A DNA stretch of 12,481 bases from Isotricha intestinalis. Taxonomy: Eukaryota > Ciliophora > Litostomatea > Vestibuliferida > Isotrichidae. Location: contig JAJJLU010004495.1 of NCBI GenBank assembly GCA_023807065.1, positions 1 through 12,481 on the forward strand, read 5' to 3'. The notes beneath the pieces are model-generated. The model had not been told where the DNA came from. It was given only the letters and a program-made list of their open reading frames with translations, and searched no databases. The position numbers and the translations under genes are program-made. Shown here one piece after another: positions 1 through 9,200 of the stretch. Positions within the stretch are counted from its first letter, which is position 1. Every line of letters starts with the position of its first letter.

Positions 1-142
1 TATTATTATCAATTCCAGCATGAATATTAAATATTATCATATCTGCTTTTTTTAAACTAGCTAAAAGCTCTTATTAAAGAAGTTTTTCCACATCCAGTTT
101 CTCCCATAATAACTAAAGGAACTTTAGCATTCATTCTTAAAT
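1..142 (-). repeat. Left arm of the terminal inverted coding repeat (AAA3 start)
   Basis: The reverse complement of these 142 bases matches 12342-12481 at every position except for a two-base length difference in one T run. The first mismatch beyond the repeat is at 143 (G on the coding strand here, A at 12341 in the other arm). Further outward the two genes differ at about six of the next 60 bases. The repeat encodes residues LRMNAKVPLVIM, the Walker A and the following helix and strand. It is coding sequence shared by paralogues, not a transposon end. Confidence 0.95.
2..61 (-). CDS. Displaced downstream continuation of gene A AAA3 (20 codons, truncated by the window edge)
   Basis: Read leftward from 61, this frame encodes ASLKKADMIIFNIHAGIDNN without a stop. 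It is what one expects right after a GETGCGKTSLIRA Walker A in an RNF213-type AAA3: a helix, then a beta strand ending in a His-Ala-Gly resembling the HGG of animal homologues as I remember them. It lies in a different frame from the main gene A frame because the intervening run has four Ts on the coding strand (A4 at 63-66 of the + strand) where three would join the frames. It is best treated as part of the same gene rather than as a separate product. Confidence 0.7.
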
Positions 143-3100
143 CTATCAATACCATTTTTTTAAAATTATCATGAGTGAAAGAATAATGATTTCCTAATCC
201 ATCATTATATTTAAAATATTCTTCTTCATCTTTAAAAGGGCATACCATATTTTTAATATCTTCTATAAAAATTGCTTGATTTTCTTCTTCGTCACTTAAT
301 TTTTCATAATTTCTTATTTTTTGACCATTCTTATTTAAAATTTTACCACTTATCTCATTTAAAGAATTTAATAAAGAATAATTTTCTGAGTTTTCTTCTG
401 ATTGAGTAATAATTGTAATACCTTCATTATTTTGATTTAAGATAATTAAATCATCCTTTTTCCTTAAAATATCTTCAAAATTTATTTTTTCCTTTGATAA
501 TAAATTATTAATATTATTTATGTCTTGAGTATCAATATCTACTTTATTTGATTGTAATATAGAAGCGAATGCACTTTTTGAACATATAATTGAATTTTTT
601 TTTAATGCTTCAATCATGAAAGGTCTAAATTTTACCCATTTTTCTTTTGGAAAAGTTTTATTTAAAAATGAAGTGTAAAATATTTTTTTAATACTAAATT
701 GTTTAAGTTGAGTAAAAAATATTTCAATAAATGAGTTAATTTGATAAAAACTATCTAAATTATGCTTTTCATTCAAAGTCTTATCAATCATATATAAATC
801 ATCAATAATATCTTTTTTGGAACTTTCTCTTGTATCTTTATCCTTGAATTTTAAATTGTATTTTATATTATCTTTCAGAAAATATTCTTTTATTAAATTA
901 TAACAATTTTCTTTTGAAAGTGTTTTTAAAAGATTTGTTCCTAAAAGAGTTTTTCTATATTTTATTTGTTTTTTTGTTTTTATGTATTGATTCTTTAAAT
1001 AAGAAATATATTCTGGAGTGATCTTTGTTTTTTGCAAAACATCAAGATCTAATTCTAAATGTTTTGAATTATCAAAAGCAAAAATATTTACTTCATTAAT
1101 TAAATTTTTTTTTAAAAGATTGAAATAATTACATACGATTTGAATATTTGATTCAATTGAAGAAGAAATTTTCAAAAAATTAAAAACTAAATTTATATTC
1201 CCTTTTATTATTAAATATTCTTTTTCTTTTTTAATCAATGATTTTTCTCTTTTATTTATATAAATCTGATTTTTAATTATAAAATCTTTTAAATCATTGA
1301 TTATATATTCTTTATAAATTTCCTTATTTTTATCTTTAAGAATTTTAATATGTTTATTTTTTTTTAAATTTATTTCTTCTTTTGAATATATTTCAAATGG
1401 TTTTAATGATATTTTATAAACAATTGTTTTCTTAAAATAATTTAAAATGGGGAATTTAATAAAATCTTCTCCAATTAAATTTGATGGAACTTCAATTTTA
1501 ATTTGAAATTGATTATCTACAAAACAAATAATATTTCCATTAATTGAATAATAATTCATAACAAGAAAAGAAAAAAGAAATTGATTTAACATTTCAAGAA
1601 TTTCATTATTTTCACAATCAATAATATCTATGTGTAATTGAAGATTTTCTTTTTTTAATATAGATTTTAATCTTTTAACTAAATCATCGAAGTTTAAATC
1701 TCCTCCGATAGGAAAATAAACATAATTATTGTTTCCTTTATTATTTTGTTCAAAACAATTTTTTATATATTTAGATTTTCCTACTCCTGGTTTATAAGAA
1801 TAAATAATGTCTATAAATTCTGTTTTTATTTTTGATTGTATTGTGATTGAATTTGTTTTAGGATACGTATCACTTTTTTCAGATAATTCATATATTTGAT
1901 TTGAAACATCTAATGTTATATTAGTTAAAAACATCAATGTCGAATTAATTTTTTCATTGTTGTTTTTTTTGTTTTCTAATATTTTTTTTAATGAAAAAAT
2001 TAATTTGTTTGATTTTTCAATATTTAGTTTTTCAAAGTTTATTATTATAAATAATCTATTCTTTTTATCTGAAAGTGCTCTATATAAAAAAGTTTCAATT
2101 TCTTCATTTTTAATATAATTATTACATATTAATACATTTTGAGGATTTGGTAAATTTTCTGTTAATAGCATAAATAATTTAAATATTTCAATTAAAGGAT
2201 CTTTTAATTTATATAGAAAAATTCCAGAAATTTCCTTATATTCCTCTTTTTTTATTAAAGATTTTTCATAAAATTTATCATAATGTTTTTCATTTAATTG
2301 ATTTAAATATTCATTTATTGCTGAATAAAATTCAGTTGAAATATCGTTATTATTTTTACTATCTTTGTCTTTATATTCTTTTAAATATTGAGAATTGTTA
2401 TTTGTGATAAAATTATTTATATATTGAATATCATTTTCATTTTCTTTGTCTTTACTTTTAATATAATTATATATAATATTCAATTGTCTACCATATATTA
2501 ATTTAGAAAATGGATTTTTCAAATCAATTAATTCTTCTTTTTTTTTTTTTATCTCTTCAAAATTTAAAAATTTTTTTAATTCTTCAATTCCTCCTTCTTT
2601 TTTTTCAAAATTTTTATAATCTTTTCCATCTCTACACTTAATTGTACATCCTTCTTTTATTTTAAGATTATTATCTTCATCTTTTATACTCTCTAATTCA
2701 ATTATAATATAATTATAAATCTCTTCATTAAAACCAATGTTGATAATATTATTTAATATATTTATTATTGATGAAATATTATCAATTATTATTTTAACTT
2801 TATCTATTAACATTTCATTTTTTAATTGTTTTTTTTTAATTAACTTAAGTTGATCTTTACATCTTAATATTTCTTCAAATTCATCTTCTGTTTTTTTTTT
2901 TTGTATTTTATCATCTTCTTCATTTATTTGATAAGACACTTTACATTTATAATATCCATTTTCATCAAATAAAATATGAAAAATTCCATTTTTTGAAATA
3001 TTTTCAAATTTAATTTCTGCATATTTTTTTCTATTTAATTTCTTAGTGAAAAGTTCTAATAAATCATTAGATTTTTCATTTATATTTTTAATATGTTTTA

Positions 3101-6100
3101 ACAATTTTTCAATATTTGGAGTTTTATTAACAATTTCAGATAAATCTTTTATAAAATTTTCACTTTTTTGAAGATAAAATAATTTATCTTTAAAATCAAT
3201 TATATCTTTTAATTCATCAAAATCTTTTAAAGAAATATGACTTTCTAATGGATCAATAAAATCTTGAAAAGAAGAATAATCTTCTTTTGTTATTTTTAGA
3301 AATTTAATTAGTTTTACATTTTTAAAAAAATTTTCTAATATAATTTCATATTGTTGTTTTTCTAGAAATAATTTTTCATCCCATTTATTTAAAATCATTT
3401 TAATCTCTTGAAAATTTGATATTAAATTTACATCTTTTAATAACGAATCTAATTTTTTATATTCCTTTTCAAATTCTTTAATTTTATTTTCTCGATTTAA
3501 TTTTTCTTCAGTTTGCTCACTTTTAAAAATAAGATTAAATTTATAAAATGTATCAACTAATACTAATAATTCTTTACTCCTTTGATATAAAAAAATTTTT
3601 TCAAAACTTTCACCCAAAATATTTTCATATAATTCTAATTTATTGTTTATTTCAAATAAATATCTTATTTCATCTTTTAATTCATTAAAAGTTGAATAAG
3701 AACCAATCATCATTGCAAATATTTCATTATCATTATTAGAAATATTATTAATTTCAAGTATATTAATCAATTGATCTTTTATTAAAAGTGTTTTCTCAAA
3801 TGGGTTATTTTCATTTTTTTGCTCTTTTTGAATATTGAAAATATTCATAAATATTTTTGATTTTTTATATCTTATTTTATCTTCTGCTTCTTTTAATAAA
3901 ATTATATGTTTATTTATATTAGATATGATTTTATCAAAATCTTTAATTTTCTTTGTATTTATTTCTTCATAATATTTTTGATAATCATTATAATTTTCAT
4001 TATTAATAGAAAATAAAGTCAAATAATTATAAATTAAAGTTATTTCTTCTTTTATTTTTTTTGATTTTTTAATTGAATTTATTAATTCTTCTTTTTTATT
4101 GGAAATAAAATCATCTTTATTTTTATAAAATATTAATTTTAATTTATTTTCTAACTCATTGTCTAATAATAAGATTTTCTCTCCTTGTGCTAATGTTATT
4201 TCTTTCTCATTAATGATGTTTTGATATTCTTTTAATTTTTCAGAAACATTTTTAACATATCCTTCTTCAATTAAAAGTTCTTCTATTTCTAATTGATTAA
4301 ATTGTTTAAATTGATTTAAAATAGTTATTGCTTTGGTATCATATTTTAAAAAAAATTCATTAAATTCTGGAATTGGGATTCTAAAATTATTTGTTTCTTT
4401 TTGATTAAAAATTTGTTTCAATACATTATTATTAGTAATATTTAATATAAATTCAAATTGATTATATTTTAAAGATATATCAAGAAAATATTTTAATATT
4501 TTATTTAAAATCTCTTCTTCTTTAAATATTTCCTTGTTTAAAATTTCTGAAAAAATTTTAATAAAAGTTTTATATGAAAAAGATAAATAAATTTGTTCTA
4601 TTAAATTATCTAAATTAAAAGATTTTGAGTTTAAAAATATTATAATATTTATCAAAGATGAAAATTGGTCTTCATCTAAATGATTTAATTTAATATAAAT
4701 ATCTGTTAATATTTTTTCTCCTAATAGAGAGTTATGGTAATCATCATCAAAATCAATTAATTTAAATATTTGTTCTTCTTCTTGAAAATTTTTACATCTA
4801 TTTAATAAATTTATTATAAAATATTCATAATTTTCTTTATTAAAAAGTTCTTTTAATTTTAAAGATTTAAAACTTTCAATAAAATCATCATTTAATTGTG
4901 TGAAATTAATATATTTAAATAAATTGAAATTAATATTCCCCTTCATCCAACTTATATTTGTTATTAAATATTCATTAATAAAATCAAGTATTTCATTATT
5001 TGAAAGAATATACTTTTCAAAATATACATTTAAGGAGTCATTTATATAAAAAAATAAACTTGAAATATTCTTTATTACTTCTTTTAATTCTATTAATTTT
5101 TTTAAATCTTTTTTTTCATTGAATTTCTTTAAATATTTATACCAAATATATTCATTTATATCTAATGTTATTATAGATATAATTTTTTTATATTTTAATA
5201 TAATATCAGTAATATCGTCTTGAGATGAAACTTTATAAACAGCAGAATTAGTATCAATTTTAATTTTATTTTTGTGAGGATTTTTAATAAAATATATTAA
5301 TAATTCAATAAAATTAGAAAAATATTTACAATTATTAATCAAAGACATTACTTCATCTTTATTATTTGAATTTTCTATTATTTTTCCAATATTATTTCTA
5401 ACAAAAATATATTCAATTGTTTGATTTTGATGAATAAGAGAAATAATTAATTCTTTTTCATTTTCATCAACTATATTATAATATTGAACAAATTTTTCAT
5501 ATGATAAACATATATATAAATATAGCATAGAAATAATTTGTCCTTTTTCTATTGAATCTTTTGATAAATCATTTATAATATTCGTTTGTTTAAGATTTAT
5601 ATTTTCTATAAAATCAATAAATTTTTTTTCGAATATATTTAATTTATTGATATTTATTATCTCAAATTCAGTAAAATTTATAAAATAAAAAAGAAATTCA
5701 TTTTTATTTTTATCTTCTTTGAAATAATATTCCATTGTTTCTAAATAAACAATAAAATCAATTGTTTGTTTTTGACAAAAAGTAAAACAATCATTATAAA
5801 AAATTCCTTTTAATTGAGTTATTGAATTATTTTTTTCAACAAATTCTTGAAATATATGAAATTGTTGGTAATCAGATAAATATATATAGAAAAAACATTT
5901 AAATTTGAAAATAAAATTCTTAAAGTTATTTAAATTCTGTTTATAAGAACGTTTGTTATAGTAAACATAAAAATATTTTTTTGACTTATTTTTTTTGAAA
6001 TAATATACTCTGAATATAAACTTTGAATTTTCTTTATCTTTAAATTCTTCAAAATTAGTTTCTACTTCTGTGTCATCCGAAATAATTTTTATTTGACTTT

Positions 6101-6164
6101 CTTCATCCCCTTTCCTTAAACAAATAATATAAAATAAGAAATTTTCGGGTGAATCATTTAACAT
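57..6164 (-). CDS. RNF213-like: RNF213/mysterin-like giant AAA+ protein, N-terminal part (gene A), frame broken after the AAA3 Walker A
   Basis: The 2,035-residue frame begins at the first ATG after an in-frame TAA that directly abuts it (6165-6167). Its first residues (M-L-N-D-S-P-E-N) align with those of the divergent neighbour, which supports the start. Residues 1 to about 1300 are a Lys/Asn/Ile/Glu-rich, probably helical arm and linker with no domain I recognise. An AAA1-type block lies at 1338-1362 (LPNPQNVLIC...EEIETFLYR). AAA2 carries a P-loop-like KPGVGKS at 1458-1464, which lacks the first Gly of a classic Walker A, then YFPIGGDLN and a Walker-B-like LHIDIID at 1510-1516. A conserved RPF...EAL block starts at 1847. 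AAA3 begins with FTHDNF at 1996 and a perfect Walker A, GETGCGKT, at 2021-2028 (Lys2027). Animal RNF213 is about 5,200 residues with the equivalent motif near residue 2,400, so more than half of the protein, including AAA4 and the E3 module, would lie beyond the window. There are no introns, signal peptide or clear membrane segments. The family call is strong by motif order but untested by search. Confidence 0.88.
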   Translation of the reverse strand: MLNDSPENFLFYIICLRKGDEESQIKIISDDTEVETNFEEFKDKENSKFIFRVYYFKKNKSKKYFYVYYNKRSYKQNLNNFKNFIFKFKCFFYIYLSDYQQFHIFQEFVEKNNSITQLKGIFYNDCFTFCQKQTIDFIVYLETMEYYFKEDKNKNEFLFYFINFTEFEIININKLNIFEKKFIDFIENINLKQTNIINDLSKDSIEKGQIISMLYLYICLSYEKFVQYYNIVDENEKELIISLIHQNQTIEYIFVRNNIGKIIENSNNKDEVMSLINNCKYFSNFIELLIYFIKNPHKNKIKIDTNSAVYKVSSQDDITDIILKYKKIISIITLDINEYIWYKYLKKFNEKKDLKKLIELKEVIKNISSLFFYINDSLNVYFEKYILSNNEILDFINEYLITNISWMKGNINFNLFKYINFTQLNDDFIESFKSLKLKELFNKENYEYFIINLLNRCKNFQEEEQIFKLIDFDDDYHNSLLGEKILTDIYIKLNHLDEDQFSSLINIIIFLNSKSFNLDNLIEQIYLSFSYKTFIKIFSEILNKEIFKEEEILNKILKYFLDISLKYNQFEFILNITNNNVLKQIFNQKETNNFRIPIPEFNEFFLKYDTKAITILNQFKQFNQLEIEELLIEEGYVKNVSEKLKEYQNIINEKEITLAQGEKILLLDNELENKLKLIFYKNKDDFISNKKEELINSIKKSKKIKEEITLIYNYLTLFSINNENYNDYQKYYEEINTKKIKDFDKIISNINKHIILLKEAEDKIRYKKSKIFMNIFNIQKEQKNENNPFEKTLLIKDQLINILEINNISNNDNEIFAMMIGSYSTFNELKDEIRYLFEINNKLELYENILGESFEKIFLYQRSKELLVLVDTFYKFNLIFKSEQTEEKLNRENKIKEFEKEYKKLDSLLKDVNLISNFQEIKMILNKWDEKLFLEKQQYEIILENFFKNVKLIKFLKITKEDYSSFQDFIDPLESHISLKDFDELKDIIDFKDKLFYLQKSENFIKDLSEIVNKTPNIEKLLKHIKNINEKSNDLLELFTKKLNRKKYAEIKFENISKNGIFHILFDENGYYKCKVSYQINEEDDKIQKKKTEDEFEEILRCKDQLKLIKKKQLKNEMLIDKVKIIIDNISSIINILNNIINIGFNEEIYNYIIIELESIKDEDNNLKIKEGCTIKCRDGKDYKNFEKKEGGIEELKKFLNFEEIKKKKEELIDLKNPFSKLIYGRQLNIIYNYIKSKDKENENDIQYINNFITNNNSQYLKEYKDKDSKNNNDISTEFYSAINEYLNQLNEKHYDKFYEKSLIKKEEYKEISGIFLYKLKDPLIEIFKLFMLLTENLPNPQNVLICNNYIKNEEIETFLYRALSDKKNRLFIIINFEKLNIEKSNKLIFSLKKILENKKNNNEKINSTLMFLTNITLDVSNQIYELSEKSDTYPKTNSITIQSKIKTEFIDIIYSYKPGVGKSKYIKNCFEQNNKGNNNYVYFPIGGDLNFDDLVKRLKSILKKENLQLHIDIIDCENNEILEMLNQFLFSFLVMNYYSINGNIICFVDNQFQIKIEVPSNLIGEDFIKFPILNYFKKTIVYKISLKPFEIYSKEEINLKKNKHIKILKDKNKEIYKEYIINDLKDFIIKNQIYINKREKSLIKKEKEYLIIKGNINLVFNFLKISSSIESNIQIVCNYFNLLKKNLINEVNIFAFDNSKHLELDLDVLQKTKITPEYISYLKNQYIKTKKQIKYRKTLLGTNLLKTLSKENCYNLIKEYFLKDNIKYNLKFKDKDTRESSKKDIIDDLYMIDKTLNEKHNLDSFYQINSFIEIFFTQLKQFSIKKIFYTSFLNKTFPKEKWVKFRPFMIEALKKNSIICSKSAFASILQSNKVDIDTQDINNINNLLSKEKINFEDILRKKDDLIILNQNNEGITIITQSEENSENYSLLNSLNEISGKILNKNGQKIRNYEKLSDEEENQAIFIEDIKNMVCPFKDEEEYFKYNDGLGNHYSFTHDNFKKMVLIDLRMNAKVPLVIMGETGCGKTSLIRAFS

Positions 6165-6241
6165 TTATTGATAATTATCAAATATTTTTTTGAAATTATT
6201 TTTATGAATTATTTAAACAAAATTATATTTTAATATAAATA
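6165..6241. promoter_or_regulatory. 77-bp bidirectional intergenic promoter region
   Basis: This is the whole interval between the two divergent start codons, so it must contain both 5' leaders and at least the core promoters. Only 5 of 77 bases are G or C. A TATA-like TTATTTAAAC lies at 6209-6218, ending 23 bases before the gene B ATG. It resembles the Entamoeba TATA element (GTATTTAAAG/C, from memory), but such words are common by chance at this composition. Both ATGs are preceded by an A/T context (AATAAATG and AATAATG). No trichomonad-type initiator was seen. Which strand uses which element cannot be decided from sequence. Confidence 0.6.
6168..6181. promoter_or_regulatory. 14-bp perfect palindrome just upstream of the gene A start
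   Basis: TTGATAATTATCAA reads the same on both strands and lies three bases from the gene A ATG. It contains two of the five G/C bases in the intergenic region. It could be a dimeric transcription factor site, an initiator-proximal element or a short leader hairpin. In DNA this AT-rich it may also be chance, so the functional call is weak while the palindrome itself is certain. Confidence 0.35.
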
Positions 6242-9200
6242 ATGTCTATAAAAGATAATCCATCAGATTATATAATATATGGTTTAAAATTCAAAGATTC
6301 AAAGATTGAAATTGAACCAAAGTTTAAATGGGAAGAAGATGAAGTACAAAATATTAACAAGGAACAAATAAACTCTAATATTAGAATATATTATTTCCCA
6401 ATAAATCATGAACATAAAAATTTAGAAATTTCATTTGGAAATCAAAAGATTTTCGTTCAAAATTCTCAAAATTTTATATTTGATAAAAATTTTACTAATT
6501 ATCATTTGGAACATTTTTCTCAATATGAAAAATTTAAGGCTTATAAACAATTTGTTGAAAATTCTGAAGAATTAAAACATTTATTATTTGAAGATTGTAT
6601 TAAATTATTTGAAAATGATTCAATTAATTTTTCAATTTTCATGGAAGTTCTTTTATTTTTCAAAGAAGATGATAACAAAAAAAAAATGCTATTTGATCAA
6701 ATTTCTTCATCAAAAGTAAGAACAATTAAAATGGAAGAATTAAGTCAAAGTGAAGAATATAAAACATTGATAAAATCTTTAAAAGATGAAGATAAAGGTC
6801 AATTTATAATTAAAGTATATTTAAATATTCTTGATACTTCACTAAATTGGGAAGCTTTTTTAAAGAAAAAAAAAGATGATAAAATGAAAATAATTAGAAG
6901 TAATAAAACAATTGAAAATATTTATATTGAGGAAAAATTAGGTAAAAAAAAAGAAGAAATTTTAAATTATGATTGTAAATTTTTTGAAAATTACTTATAT
7001 TTAATGTCTAAATTAGAAAAAATTCCTCAACAAAAAAATATTAATATTCAAACGTTGAGTGGAGATAATATTAATAATATTATAAAATATTATAAAATAA
7101 TAAAAATAAACAATAAAGATTTTAAGATATCTCAAAATATAATAAATAAATATTTAGTTAAATTTGAAAATAAAAATAATATTGAAAAAATAATCCAATT
7201 ATTAAACATTGGAGATTATTCTGAAAGATTTAATGATGCAATCAACAAAACTTTAGAAAATATAATAGATAATTCAAATTTATCAAATATTGAAATATGT
7301 AATTTTATTAAAACAACAATAATAAGTAACAATATTTTAAATTATAAATTGTATAATTCACCATTATCAAAAAAATTCGATTTGAATAAAATAGATGATA
7401 ATTTTATAAAAGAGTATAATTTATTAAAAATTAAGAAAATATTTAATCCAAATTATTTTAACAATTATCAAATTGATATAATTAAACTTTCAAAGGATTA
7501 TGATACTTTTTATAAAATTTTACAAATAATTGATTTTAGTTACAGTAACAATAATGAAGAAGAGAAATATAAATTTAATGATTTAATAATTGAAATAATT
7601 GATAATATTAAACAAAAACTTAAAAATTATAAAGATAATGAATTATCATCATTAATCAATATAATTAAATTTTTAGTATCAAAAGAAATAAAAATAGATT
7701 TGATCAAAAAACTTATTAATTTTGAAGATTATCTTTCTGTAAATAGATTGATTGATATTTATGTAGGAATATTAAATAATGAAATAATTAATAACAGTGA
7801 AATAACTAATAATATAATTGATAAATTACTTAAACAAGAAGATAAAATAGATGTTATTATAAAAAAAATTCATAATCAAAAATATTTAACTCAGTTAATT
7901 CAGAAATATAACAGTGAAATTCCAAAAGATGAAGAATTTTTTATTCTTGAAGAAAAACAGTCTTTAAGAATATTAAGAAAATTTATTGAAAATAAACAAT
8001 TAGATAATAATCAAGGAGAATATACTCAAAAAATAAATGAAAAATTACAACATATGAAAGAAATACTTTTAGAAAGAAAAATAAATTTAAAAATTGCAAA
8101 ATCTATTATAATAATAAATGATAAAAAAATACTAGATTCAAGATTGAAATTAATATTTTCTCAAAAAGAAGACGAACAATTATTAGAAAAAATTAGAAAT
8201 GAATTAATTGAATTTATTAATAAAATGATAGAAATAAAAAATAATGTAAAAGTAATATATGATTATCTTACTAAATTTTTTGGTGATGATCAAAGAAAAA
8301 AAATATATAAAGCTTTAAATGAACAATTAGAAGAAGTTGGATTAAATAAATATGAAGAATTAATAAACCAAACATCATCTTATAATAGTTTATGTTTAGT
8401 AGGAAATTTAGTAATGAAATTTAGTGAATCAAATATATTTATGAAAATATTTAATCATTTAAATTCAAAAATAAAAAGTAATTTAGCACTTTCTCAAACT
8501 ATTCTAACTTATAATCAATTTTATGAAATGATTAAAAAAAATGAAATTATACCTGAAAGAGATGATAATATACTTGAATTAATTTCTACTGCTTATAATG
8601 ATTATGAAAATTTAAAAAAAAATTTAGAAACTATTATCAATTTTGAAAAGAATGGAGATAATATTAGAATAAATGAAGATACAATGGAAAAAATTTTTTT
8701 GTTTCATAGAAGGGATGAACTGATAAAATTAATGGAAAATGTTGAAATGTATTTAAAATTTTTTGGAAAAAATGATTCATTATCTTCTCAATGTGAAAAA
8801 TTAAGTAATAAATTAAAAAGAAATAAATTACTTTATGATTTTGAAGAAATTAAAAATTTGACTAATAATTTAGATAAAAATTTATTTACAAAGAAACAAA
8901 ATTATGAAGAACTTTTAAATGAATTATTTCAAAAAGAACAATTAATAACTTTTATCAATGAAAAAAACGAAGAAGATATAAGAAATCTTTCTGAATTAAT
9001 AGATCCTGCTCAAAGTCAATTTATTACTCAATTTGATATTGAACAATTAGTAGAGATAATAATTTTAAAAGATACATTAAAAGAAAAAACAAAAAATAGT
9101 GAAAATTTGTTTCGAGATTTATCCCATTTTATTTCAGAAACATATGAAATAAATAAAAACATAAAAGAAGACAAAAAACAAAAAAATCAGAAAAAAGAAA

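Noticed and set aside
57..86. Both proteins as naturally complete ~2,000-residue products ending at the Walker A
   Set aside because: A protein ending within the helix right after GKT would lack Walker B and the rest of AAA3, and conserved coding sequence continues in another frame to the window edge.
6209..6218. Firm identification as Entamoeba from the TATTTAAAC element
   Set aside because: The match is to a low-information AT word in a region with 5 of 77 G/C bases, and the other Entamoeba core elements were not convincing.
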